Shown piece by piece: positions 1 to 6,259 of a stretch of DNA of 64,000 bases (position 1 is its first letter; each line of letters begins with the position of its first letter). Source of the stretch: Ferrovibrio sp036381655 (GTDB lineage: Bacteria; Pseudomonadota; Alphaproteobacteria; Ferrovibrionales; Ferrovibrionaceae); the NCBI RefSeq assembly GCF_036381655.1, contig NZ_DASVCJ010000082.1, positions 1 through 64,000 on the forward strand, written 5' to 3'. The notes beneath the pieces are model-generated. The model ran no database searches, was not told the origin of the DNA, and worked only from the letters and a program-made list of their open reading frames with translations. Made by a program: the position numbers and the translations under genes.

Positions 1-1
1 C

Positions 2-892
2 ATCGCCGCGGCGCGCGGCGAGGTCGTCTTCTTCCTCGACGCCGACGACCGGCTTCGCCCCGGCGCCGCCGCCCGCGTGCTCGCGGCGATGCGCCCCGGC
101 GTGAGCGCCGTCCAGTTCTGCCTCGAGACAATCGACGGGCACGGACGCTCGCTGGGCGGGGTCTACCCGCCGCTGCCGCCGAACTGGACGCCGGCGCGCA
201 TTCGCGAAACCGTGCTGCGCGACGGGCTCTATCCCTGCCCGCCGATGAGCGGCAACGCCTTCGCCCGCTGGTACCTCGACAAGGCGATGCCGCTGCCGAC
301 GCAGCTCTTCCGCTATGGCGCGGATGGCCCGCTCAACGCCGTGGCGCCGCTCTACGGCGATGTCGTGGCGCTGCCGGACGTGCTGGCCGAGTACAGGTTC
401 CACGGGCGCAACCATCATGCGCAGGCCGGTCTCGCGCCGGAGAAGTTCGTCTACAACGTCGCGGTCGATCGCCGCCGCGCGACATTTCTCAGATGGCACT
501 CGGAGGCGCTCGGGATCTTCCTCCCCGACGACGTCCTCGACCGCTCCTGGTTCCACCTGCAGTTCCGCCTGGCGGCGCTCAAGCTGTGCCGCGACCAGTA
601 CCCGGTGCCGACCGACACGCTGCCGCGGCTCGTCCGCTACATCGCGCGAATCGCCTGCCGCGCTCCCGCCCCGCCGCTGACGCGCGCGCTGGTCGTCGTC
701 TGGGCCATGCTGGTCGCCGCCGCACCACGTCGCCTCGCCGAGCGGCTCGTCGCGGTCCGCTTCGTCGGCGGGAACCGGCCATCGTCGCTCGACGCGCTCC
801 TGCGGGCGTTCGGGCTCGTGCGCCGCACCGGCCGGCATGCGCGCACGCATCAGGACCCCAACATGCTCCCGGTGGTGACCTCGGCCGACTGA
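2..892 (+). CDS. Family 2 glycosyltransferase, C-terminal part (5' truncated by window)
   Basis: The open frame enters the window from the left at base 2 and ends at TGA 890-892, giving 296 visible residues. Visible residues 10-16 read FFLDADD, the nucleotide-sugar/metal-binding DxD region of GT-A (GT2) glycosyltransferases, so about the first 80 residues of the family are missing. The rest is an acceptor-side domain with conserved-looking Trp/Tyr positions and a hydrophobic Ala/Val stretch (visible residues about 232-246) that may be a membrane-associated helix. Such enzymes usually build surface polysaccharide, but the acceptor cannot be told. The gene stops 24 bases before the 3' end of tRNA-Arg and has an even more extreme G/C third-position bias than its neighbours. 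Confidence 0.8.
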   Translation: MAAARGEVVFFLDADDRLRPGAAARVLAAMRPGVSAVQFCLETIDGHGRSLGGVYPPLPPNWTPARIRETVLRDGLYPCPPMSGNAFARWYLDKAMPLPTQLFRYGADGPLNAVAPLYGDVVALPDVLAEYRFHGRNHHAQAGLAPEKFVYNVAVDRRRATFLRWHSEALGIFLPDDVLDRSWFHLQFRLAALKLCRDQYPVPTDTLPRLVRYIARIACRAPAPPLTRALVVVWAMLVAAAPRRLAERLVAVRFVGGNRPSSLDALLRAFGLVRRTGRHARTHQDPNMLPVVTSAD

Positions 893-916
893 TCAGCGGC
901 CGTTCGCCTTGCGGTA

Positions 917-993
917 TGGCGCGCCCTGCGGGACTCGAACCCACGACCTGCCGCTTAGAAGGCGGCTGCTCTATCCAGCTGAGCTAAGGGCGC
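917..993 (-). tRNA. tRNA-Arg (TCT)
   Basis: The minus strand folds into a complete cloverleaf: acceptor GCGCCCT/AGGGCGC, anticodon stem GCCGC/GCGGC around loop CTTCTAA with anticodon TCT, T-loop TTCGAGT, discriminator G and encoded CCA at 917-919. It is 77 nt long. The anticodon reads AGA and AGG codons. Confidence 0.97.
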
Positions 994-1049
994 CCAATTC
1001 AGAGTGGGCCGGCGGGCCGCCGCTGACACCGCGCCCGACCGGCTCGAGA

Positions 1050-1346
1050 TTACCGGATTCTGGTAAACGCAAAATTGTCCGCGTAGGCGCGCCGGATCAG
1101 CTTGCGCGGCTGCGGCTCCTCGACTTCGTAGGGAATCTTGTATTTCTCGGCGTAGGCGATCGCCTCTTCCTTGGTGTCGAAACGCAGGTTGAGCTGGCCG
1201 CGGGTATCCCGCGCGCCGGTCCAGCCCATCAATGGCTCGACGAACCGCGCATCAGCGGTGTCGTATTCCAGCCGCCATTTTCGGGTCTGCGCCCTGCCTG
1301 ACTGCATCGCCGTTTTGGCCGGCTGATAAATCCGTGCCTTAACCAT
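1050..1346 (-). CDS. NADH-quinone oxidoreductase accessory subunit, NDUFS4 family (ETC complex I conserved region)
   Basis: A 98-residue protein matching the PF04800 family, the bacterial homologue of the 18-kDa complex I subunit NDUFS4. Typical features are the N-terminal AxIYxPAKTAMQSG segment, then WRLEYD, the P-L-M-GW-T segment, FDTKEEAIAYAEK and a basic C-terminus. It is expected on the peripheral arm of complex I, stabilising the NADH-dehydrogenase module; the nuo operon is not in this window, so it is encoded away from the main complex, as is usual in alphaproteobacteria. It lies alone between two tRNA genes on the same strand. The length is normal for the family. Confidence 0.92.
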   Translation of the reverse strand: MVKARIYQPAKTAMQSGRAQTRKWRLEYDTADARFVEPLMGWTGARDTRGQLNLRFDTKEEAIAYAEKYKIPYEVEEPQPRKLIRRAYADNFAFTRIR

Positions 1347-1385
1347 GCCATCCTCTGAATCGCAATCTTGCCGATCGAGCCATCA

Positions 1386-1462
1386 TGGTCGGGGTGACTG
1401 GATTCGAACCAGCGACTTCTTGCTCCCAAAGCAAGCGCTCTACCAGACTGAGCTACACCCCG
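1386..1462 (-). tRNA. tRNA-Pro (TGG), attachment site of the adjacent element
   Basis: A complete cloverleaf on the minus strand: acceptor CGGGGTG/CACCCCG, anticodon stem CTTGC/GCAAG around loop TTTGGGA with anticodon TGG, T-loop TTCGAAT, encoded CCA at 1386-1388. It is 77 nt. Its 5' half (1424-1462) is repeated at 5628-5666, marking insertion of an integrative element on the 5' (promoter) side of the gene. The functional copy therefore keeps its chromosomal 3' half but has element DNA upstream. Confidence 0.97.
1424..1462. repeat. Attachment repeat, left copy (inside tRNA-Pro)
   Basis: Bases 1424-1460 are identical over 37 bp to 5628-5664. Extending to the tRNA 5' end (1462) adds one mismatch (C1461 versus T5665). 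The repeat runs from the anticodon loop to base 1 of the tRNA. Confidence 0.9.
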
Positions 1463-1492
1463 ATGCCAGCAAAACCAGCTATTTCGCGGGGA

Positions 1493-1521
1493 AAGCTACT
1501 TCGCGAACTCGGCAAAAACAA
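1493..1521 (-). promoter_or_regulatory. Candidate promoter for tRNA-Pro supplied by the element
   Basis: On the minus strand TTGTTT (1516-1521) and TAGCTT (1493-1498) are separated by exactly 17 bp and lie 30-60 bases upstream of the tRNA 5' end. The match to the -35/-10 consensus is only partial (3/6 each). It matters because the original upstream region of the gene now lies past the right attachment repeat. Confidence 0.35.
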
Positions 1522-1547
1522 GAACGTAGCCGCCCCTATTTGGAACA

Positions 1548-1569
1548 TCGCGTCACGTATGCGTCACGC
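1548..1569. repeat. Candidate integrase arm-type site, left (two GCGTCACG boxes)
   Basis: A 22-bp sequence with two direct GCGTCACG boxes (1550-1557, 1561-1568) separated by TAT. An identical 22-bp copy lies at 5545-5566 near the other end of the element. Single boxes also occur at 2189-2196 and, inverted, at 4200-4207. Confidence 0.6.
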
Positions 1570-1592
1570 CGTGTTCGCAGGGTGTTTCAGCC

Positions 1593-2111
1593 ATGGGCAT
1601 AATGACACCGCTGAAACGAGCAAACCCGGCGCCGCTGGCGGGCGACAACCGGGCTGATGACTCATCGAAACTCGACAACCAAGAGCATACCTCAACCGAA
1701 TCGCCGGAGCAACCAGATCGGCAGATTTTCGCCCGGCTGCCCCAGGCGGCAATCTTCGATCCCAACCTCCCCGCCTCTGCGCTGCGGGTGCTGGCCGCCC
1801 TGTGCGCCTACATCGACCAGGAGGGCAAATGCTGGCCCTCAATCGGCACCCTCGCGGAGCGTCTGGGAGACGGATACAGCCCCCGCATGGTGCAGAGGCA
1901 CCTCCGGGCACTGGAGGCGGCCGGACACATCTCGATCGAGCTGCAGCCGAACGGCGTTGGCAAGTCCTCGAATCTCTACCGGGTGCGCTTTGAAACTCGG
2001 CCCGCCGCAGAGGGACGGGTGACACAGTGTGACACCCCTACCCCTGACACCGTATGTCACCCGGGGGTGACACAGGATGACACCCGGGGGTGTCACAGGA
2101 TGTCACCCTAA
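1593..2111 (+). CDS. Winged-helix (HTH_36-type) protein, probable replication initiator of the element
   Basis: A 172-residue protein. After a polar N-terminus, residues about 45-130 form a helix-turn-helix domain of the type found in plasmid and phage replication initiators (IFDPNLPASALRVLAALC, then CWPSIGTLAERLG and MVQRHLRALEAAGHISIE, ending in a beta wing). The C-terminal tail, rich in T-D-D-T and C-H-P, is encoded by a run of TGACAC/GTGTCA repeats, as when an origin lies inside the rep gene. It is the first gene of the element, reading away from the left attachment site. ATG 1602 is an alternative start; neither has a clear ribosome-binding site. Replication function is inferred from the domain and repeats. 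Confidence 0.7.
   Translation: MGIMTPLKRANPAPLAGDNRADDSSKLDNQEHTSTESPEQPDRQIFARLPQAAIFDPNLPASALRVLAALCAYIDQEGKCWPSIGTLAERLGDGYSPRMVQRHLRALEAAGHISIELQPNGVGKSSNLYRVRFETRPAAEGRVTQCDTPTPDTVCHPGVTQDDTRGCHRMSP
2019..2106. repeat. Iteron-like TGACAC/GTGTCA repeat cluster (possible origin)
   Basis: Eight copies of TGACAC or its complement start at about 2020, 2030, 2045, 2055, 2068, 2078, 2091 and 2101, roughly 10-13 bp apart. Two form near-perfect palindromes with arms TGTCACCC/GGGTGACA (2055-2072) and GACACCC/GGGTGTC (about 2079-2095). The cluster overlaps the end of the rep-like gene and is followed by A/T-richer sequence (2107-2160), the usual layout of an iteron origin. Confidence 0.5.
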
Positions 2112-2183
2112 CTATACCACTTAACCAGACTCACTTAACTAAACCAAAGGGAACTATACCAAGCGCTGATCAGGGAGCGCCCA

Positions 2184-2405
2184 GTGACGCGTCACGGCAT
2201 GACGGACCCAGCAAGCCACCTAGTCAAGCGCTGCAGTCGATACGACGGCTCTACAGAGCAGGCATGGGAATTCGCCATGAGCCTCAGTCCTGCCGAGCTG
2301 CCCGTCATGGCCTACGACAACAGCAACACCCCCATGCGGGCCTTTCTCGACTTCCTGGCCAAGCAGCCAAGCAGCGGACAGGCTGCATTGCATTCAAGGA
2401 AATGA
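2184..2405 (+). CDS. Small protein of unknown function (element)
   Basis: A 73-residue frame starting at GTG 2184 with GGGAG at 2173-2177 as a plausible ribosome-binding site. The middle (EFAMSLSPAELPVMAYDN and MRAFLDFLAKQP) has the amphipathic character of a real protein. It does not match a family I recognise. It sits between the rep-like gene and the next small gene, all on the plus strand, so it is likely co-transcribed with them. Confidence 0.5.
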   Translation: MTRHGMTDPASHLVKRCSRYDGSTEQAWEFAMSLSPAELPVMAYDNSNTPMRAFLDFLAKQPSSGQAALHSRK

Positions 2406-2414
2406 GGATCGGCA

Positions 2415-2591
2415 ATGGATGAACTGGACGAAAAGGCTAAGCAGGCTCAGGACCAGCAACAGCCACTTTCACCGAATCTGGATGCAGCCGTAATAGCGCT
2501 TGCAGAAGCGCTCGGCCAGAGCCTAGCACAGCGGGACCATGCCGCAGAACTCAGCAGGCGTGCTGAGGAGGGTGGCAGTGAAGAGGCTTGA
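2415..2591 (+). CDS. 58-residue acidic small protein of unknown function (element)
   Basis: ATG 2415 follows GAGGATC (2404-2410). The product is Gln/Glu/Ala-rich (starts MDELDEKAKQAQDQQQ, ends EEGGSEEA) and predicted largely helical. Its last 14 bases overlap the GTG start of the following AlpA-type gene at 2578, which points to translational coupling. No family is recognised. Confidence 0.5.
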   Translation: MDELDEKAKQAQDQQQPLSPNLDAAVIALAEALGQSLAQRDHAAELSRRAEEGGSEEA

Positions 2592-2823
2592 TGCCTACGC
2601 CTATCCGCCGCGCGGGATGTCGCGGGATGAAGCCTCGCGATACGTGGGGGTTGGCGTTACGCTGTTCGATGAAATGGTTGCTGATGGCCGGATGCCCAAG
2701 CCCAAGCGGATCAATAGCCGGTTGGTTTGGGACCGCTTTGCACTGGATGCGGCTTTTACCGATCTACCCGAATCGGGCGGTAACAAGCTGGACCAGCTCC
2801 TCCGGAGACCGCGGCATGGCTGA
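2578..2823 (+). CDS. AlpA/excisionase-like DNA-binding protein
   Basis: An 81-residue protein from GTG 2578, chosen because GAGGAGG lies about 6 bases upstream and the preceding gene overlaps it; the frame is also open upstream to ATG 2539. Residues about 14-60 (PRGMSRDEASRYVGVG, FDEMVADGRMPKPKRI, LVWDRFALDAAFTDLP) match the small winged-helix pattern of AlpA/MerR-like excisionases. AlpA proteins activate integrase expression or act as recombination directionality factors. It is one of two small helix-turn-helix proteins in the element; the other (4287-4631) is disrupted. Confidence 0.65.
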   Translation: MKRLDAYAYPPRGMSRDEASRYVGVGVTLFDEMVADGRMPKPKRINSRLVWDRFALDAAFTDLPESGGNKLDQLLRRPRHG

Positions 2824-2847
2824 ATGGCCCTATAGCCCAGCCATGCA

Positions 2848-2929
2848 GCCGGCGGCGGCCCGTCCGAGATATGAACCTCCGGCCCCACCCATGTGAAGGG
2901 TATGCTCTACCGCTAAGCTAACCGCCGGC
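2848..2929 (-). tRNA. tRNA-like sequence, anticodon CAC (Val?), degenerate
   Basis: On the minus strand a GCCGGCG/CGCCGGC end-pairing encloses a good D arm (GCTT-AGCGGTA-GAGC) and an anticodon arm TACCC/GGGTG with loop TTCACAT (anticodon CAC, Val). The T arm has TTCATAT in the loop but its 3' strand (CTCGG) does not pair properly with GGAGG, spacing around the acceptor is off and no CCA is encoded, unlike the four chromosomal tRNAs here. It may be an element-borne tRNA pseudogene or tRNA-derived structure. Confidence 0.45.
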
Positions 2930-2951
2930 GGGAAGCGCGCGGGTGTTTGCT

Positions 2952-3101
2952 TTAGCGCTTCGTCGCAATGGCATGGGCGGACACGGCAATATCCTGCAAG
3001 ACATGCCTGATGTTCAGCAGCTCGTCGGCGATCTGGCCGAGTGCTATTCCGCCCCTGTGTTCGATCGAGGCGTTGTTCGAACATCCCGAAGGGTTTTGCG
3101 C
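2952..3101 (-). pseudogene. Possible gene remnant (C-terminal 49 codons)
   Basis: A minus-strand frame without an ATG/GTG/TTG start ends at TAA 2952-2954. The stretch SIEHRGGIALGQIADELL followed by NIRHVLQDIA looks protein-like (regular helix pattern, sensible codon use). An upstream region in another frame could hold the start, which would imply a frameshift. No family assigned. Confidence 0.3.
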
Positions 3102-3104
3102 TCA

Positions 3105-3766
3105 GCGGGGCGCGCGGCTTCTACATCCATGGCTTCCTCCCTGTGCTGCCTGCGCGGTTAGCCTAGCAAGCCCGGTACGCCCTGCCTACAGGAGCGAGGA
3201 GGCGATGCTCGGTACTATCGCGGCCCGGAGATGCAAGAATCTCTCCCAAACCCTCCGCAATGGACCAGTGCGGCAGTCGCGCGTACTCTCTGTCAGATAA
3301 AACTTTCGGATCTGAGGAGCACCGAGAAGCAGAAAGCCCCGCTGTTTCCAGCGGGGCTTTATCTAGGTGCCACAGGCTTGGTATCGCCAGGTCGCGGCAC
3401 CTGCCAACCCGAAGGCTGGTCTTCCAAGCCCGATGCCGAGGCAGAGCGGGTACAGCGATAAGATGGTGCTTTACGTGATTCGGGTCAAGGAAGTCCTAAT
3501 GCGTGTTTTACGCATACCCGGATTGCCGCCAAGTCATTGGCTGGTAACTGAAATGTGCCATATTGCCGCGCGCCGCCATTCGGTCTGGTCTTTATCCGAT
3601 CAAGGCGATTCAGGGATACCGTGGCCTTGGCGGTATTTTTGCGCCCCAATTTTGAGTCGGGGGTGCGGCGGATACAATACCCGATAGGGAAAGAAGCCCG
3701 CTCGTCCATACGCGAGTTATCAGCCCCCGGCGCCCGCGCCGCCCGCGGGTCGGCCTGATAGGCCAA
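3105..3766. other. Long non-coding or degenerate part of the element
   Basis: No frame here has convincing coding character; short frames on both strands are Arg/Ser-rich and overlap each other. The only clear structure is the terminator hairpin at 3334-3361. The stretch separates the leftward gene set from the 3767 gene and may hold degraded cargo. Confidence 0.4.
3334..3361. terminator. Strong intrinsic terminator hairpin
   Basis: A perfect 11-bp stem (AAAGCCCCGCT / AGCGGGGCTTT) with a 6-nt loop. The A-start and T-end make it usable in both directions; T continues at 3361-3363 on the plus strand. Confidence 0.75.
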
Positions 3767-4204
3767 ATGTATGGACGCACCATGACCAAGCACACCCGCA
3801 CGACCGAAACCCGCCAGTCTCTCATTCTCACTCTGGCCATGCAGTTTCCCGTCGAAATCGCCACCATGCACCGCTGTGAGGATGATAGGCAAAAGGCGGA
3901 TCGCGAGAGCGACGAATGGTATCGTCATGATCGAGGTTGGCACGCGGCGTTTAACCGCCTTACCGCCTTGGGCGATGCCGCTATGAAGCTGCCTGCGAAG
4001 ACCCCAGCGGAAGCCGCCGTCCTGATCATGTTGGCACTTTCTCGCGTTGACAGCCTCGATTCCGAGCATGAAGAGGATCGCAAGTCGGCACTGACGGCGC
4101 TGGAAACGGCACTGCCAGTCATCTTTAAACACGCTGGTTTGGACCCCGCCACGGTAGCCGGTGAATTCTTTGCCGGCATTGCGTTCGAAGATTACCCCAC
4201 GTGA
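3767..4204 (+). CDS. Hypothetical protein (element cargo)
   Basis: Up to 145 residues; ATG 3782 (giving MTKHTRTTETRQS) is an equally good start, as neither ATG has a clear ribosome-binding site. The protein is mostly helical and polar, with a His/Asp/Glu-rich middle (HRCEDDRQKADRESDEWYRH) and an Ala/Leu-rich second half (AEAAVLIMLALSRVDSLDSE). There is no signal peptide or membrane segment. I do not recognise a family. It reads toward the excisionase and integrase genes, and an inverted GCGTCACG box overlaps its stop codon. Confidence 0.55.
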   Translation: MYGRTMTKHTRTTETRQSLILTLAMQFPVEIATMHRCEDDRQKADRESDEWYRHDRGWHAAFNRLTALGDAAMKLPAKTPAEAAVLIMLALSRVDSLDSEHEEDRKSALTALETALPVIFKHAGLDPATVAGEFFAGIAFEDYPT

Positions 4205-4286
4205 CGCAGGAGCGAATTACATTCCAAATCGTAGGTCGCAAGTAGATTCCCAAGATGGGACGCATAAACAGCAATTGGAGCGCCGG

Positions 4287-4631
4287 ATGACGGACCAGAT
4301 CAAAGCGACAGGAACGGACGGGGCGGCATAGCTGCCCCGCCTTCTCTACACAACAGCCGAAGCCTGCAGGATGCTCGGCATAAAGTCTGATAAGACGCTG
4401 AACAAGCATATCCGTGACGGCCGGTTGCGCTACGTCCTGATCGGCCGCCGGCGCATGTTCGATCCTGCAGACCTCCGGGAATTCATTGACGGGAGCAAGG
4501 TGTCATGGCCCTCTACAGGCGCGGGGATAGCCCACACTGGCAGTATGATTTTACCGTCAAGGGTCGTCGGTTTAGAGGCAGCACGGAAACGGATCGCCGC
4601 TCGGACGCCGAGATCGTCGAAGCCAAGCTAA
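4287..4631 (+). pseudogene. Excisionase-like helix-turn-helix gene with in-frame TAG
   Basis: ATG 4287 has a good ribosome-binding site (GGAG at 4277-4280, spacing 6) and starts MTDQIKATGTDGAA, but TAG follows at 4329-4331. The same frame continues as LPRLLYTTAEACRMLGIK and then KHIRDGRLRYVLIGRR, a classical HTH_17 excisionase domain whose first helix lies between the stop and the next ATG (4371). The TAG therefore appears to have interrupted a once continuous gene; use of ATG 4371 or CTG 4332 as a restart cannot be excluded. The 3' end overlaps the integrase start (4505) by 127 nt. Families of this type direct integrase toward excision. Confidence 0.65.
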
Positions 4632-5612
4632 AGCACGATGCCATCATGGGGCTGGTGACGGGCCAAAAGGCCCGGTTCACCCTCGATCAGGCATTCGGCT
4701 GGTACTATGAGCAGCACGGCGCGCACCTTCCCGGTGCCGACACGATCTACCGAACAGGCCAGCGATTGCTGCGCATTATCGGCAAGGATTTCCAACTGCA
4801 CTTACTCTCTAATTCGGTTGTGGCGCGCTACATAGCAAAGCGCCGAGGGGGAAACAGCGAAGGGCACCTTTGCTACCGATGATCCGAGCGTCCGCGTGAA
4901 ACGGCTGATATCGAATTCCTCGGTCAATCGCGAACTGCAGCTACTCCGGGCGGTCGTCTATCGCGCCAAGATCCACCTGGAAGCGGAAGTCGGAACCGTC
5001 AACTGGAAGGAATTGAAACTCCGGGAGCCCGATCACCGCACCCGCTACCTGAGCAATGATGAAGCGGCGCGCCTGATCGCAGCCGCTTCCCCTCACCTCC
5101 AACCGATAATCGAATTTGCCCTGCTGACCGGCGCCAGGGCCGCCAACATCATTGGGCTGGACTGGAGCCAGGTCGACCTGCCGAACCGGCGGATCACCTT
5201 CAAGATCAAGAGCAAGAAGCAGGGAGGCAAGAATCACATCCTGCCGATCACCGACGACCTCGCCGCGCTACTGCGGAAGCAGGGGCCGGCCGAGAAAGGC
5301 CCCGTATTCACCTATGAGGGCGCCGCGGTGAAGTCGGTCAAGACGGCATTCCGGGCAGCCTGCCGCCGGGCGGAGATCAAGGATTTCCGGTTCCACGACC
5401 TGCGCCATACGGCAGGCAGTTGGATGGTGCAATCGGGCATTCCGCTGGAGATCGTCAAGGAGGTGCTGGGCCACGAAGTCATTCAAACGACGATGCGATA
5501 TGCCCACCATGACACCGAAGCAAAGGATCGAGCGCTGGCAACGCTCGCGTCACGTATGCGTCACGCTGACAGTCACCAGAAAACCAAGCTATTGATTAGC
5601 AAGGTGAAATAG
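4505..5612 (+). pseudogene. int: Site-specific tyrosine recombinase (integrase), frameshifted
   Basis: The first 125 codons (4505-4882) carry an N-terminal arm-binding region and a SAM-like core-binding domain. The catalytic domain lies in a different frame (about 4845-5612), with Arg in LLTGARAANIIGL, HDLRHTAGSWM (HxxR) and the LGHEVIQTTMRYAHH box holding the final His and nucleophile Tyr. The frames join if one G is removed from GGGGG at 4847-4851, restoring RYIAKRRGETAKG. So the gene has a +1 frameshift in a homopolymer; a sequencing error is possible. It ends 15 bases before the right attachment repeat, the usual position for an integrase. Confidence 0.85.
5545..5566. repeat. Candidate integrase arm-type site, right (two GCGTCACG boxes)
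   Basis: Identical over 22 bp to 1548-1569 and embedded in the last codons of the integrase gene, 62 bp from the right attachment repeat. Confidence 0.6.
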
Positions 5613-5627
5613 AGACGATGTCTGCCG

Positions 5628-5666
5628 TCCCAAAGCAAGCGCTCTACCAGACTGAGCTACACCCTG
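5628..5666. repeat. Attachment repeat, right copy (tRNA-Pro 5' half remnant)
   Basis: Identical to 1424-1460 over its first 37 bp. It is a non-functional remnant of the tRNA-Pro 5' half; base T5665 would break acceptor pair 2:71, consistent with decay after integration. Sequence beyond it carries a TATGCT box on the minus strand that may be the displaced original tRNA promoter. Confidence 0.9.
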
Positions 5667-5758
5667 CCCGAATGGCGGGAAATCGAGGGCCTTTTAGCAT
5701 AAAGCGCCTACCCCCGGCCAGCCCCGTCACCACGAAGATATCCCGGAATTTCCGCCGG

Positions 5759-6259
5759 TCAGCGGCCGGCTGACTTCGGCGGATTGCCGAAGATGGCATG
5801 CTCGACCTTGTCCCCCGGCTTGATGCCAAGCCGCGAGACCGTGCCGCCGTTGAGTTCCAGCACCGCCCGCACCGGACCGGCGGAATTGATGCCGCTCTCG
5901 TCATGCGGGATGGCGCGCTGGTGGATGTTCAAGATGGTGCCGTCGGCCTTGATGAACAGCATGTCGAGCGGGATCAGCGTGTTTCGCATCCAGAACGACG
6001 TCATCTGCTCCTGCTTGAAATCGAACAGCATGCCGGCATCGGCGGCCATGCTGGTGCGGAACATCAGGCCGCGTTCCCGGCTGATGTCATTATCGGCCAG
6101 TTCCACGGTGAAATGCTTCGGTCCGTTTGCGGTCCGGATCACCAGATCGCTTTTTGGCAGGGCCGGCTGCGGTTGCGCGGCGCCGGGGGCGGCAAGAAAG
6201 CCCGGAAGGGTCAAGAAGACGGCAAACAGCAAAGTCAGAAACAAGCGTCGGGTGATCAC
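5759..6259 (-). CDS. DUF192 family secreted protein
   Basis: A 166-residue protein with a signal peptide (MITRRLFLTLLFAVFLTLPGF, cleavage near residue 28). The mature part is a DUF192 (PF02643) domain: RERGLMFRTSM, GMLFDF, FWMRNTLIPLDMLFI and the C-terminal GGTVSRLGIKPGD. The domain forms a small barrel of unknown function in the cell envelope. Its ATG overlaps the stop of the upstream HDAC-family gene by 4 bases (6256-6259), so the two are translationally coupled. Confidence 0.92.
   Translation of the reverse strand: MITRRLFLTLLFAVFLTLPGFLAAPGAAQPQPALPKSDLVIRTANGPKHFTVELADNDISRERGLMFRTSMAADAGMLFDFKQEQMTSFWMRNTLIPLDMLFIKADGTILNIHQRAIPHDESGINSAGPVRAVLELNGGTVSRLGIKPGDKVEHAIFGNPPKSAGR

Larger units (their letters stand above)
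1424..5666. mobile_element. 4.2-kb integrative element in tRNA-Pro (tyrosine-recombinase type, decayed)
   Basis: The element is bounded by a 37-bp direct repeat of the tRNA-Pro 5' half and carries an integrase pseudogene next to the right repeat, an excisionase pseudogene, an AlpA-type DNA-binding protein, a winged-helix replication-like protein and small unknown proteins. Its base composition is visibly less GC-biased at third codon positions than flanking genes. A 22-bp sequence containing two GCGTCACG boxes occurs just inside each end (1548-1569 and 5545-5566), as expected of integrase arm sites. Size and content fit a small integrated plasmid or phage-satellite-like element; no capsid, conjugation or toxin genes are recognised. 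Frameshift and stop mutations in the recombination genes suggest it can no longer move by itself. Confidence 0.85.

Noticed and set aside
2019..2106. Possible CRISPR array
   Set aside because: Repeats are only 6-8 bp with 4-10-bp gaps and lie inside a coding region; no spacer-size units and no cas genes are present in the window.
2090..2422. 110-codon frame following the rep-like gene
   Set aside because: It starts inside the rep-like gene, and its body overlaps the more protein-like 2184-2405 frame, which has its own ribosome-binding site.
3485..4132. 215-codon minus-strand frame in the element
   Set aside because: It covers the plus-strand gene at 3767-4204 and a non-coding stretch; no coherent fold pattern, and the plus frame looks more protein-like.
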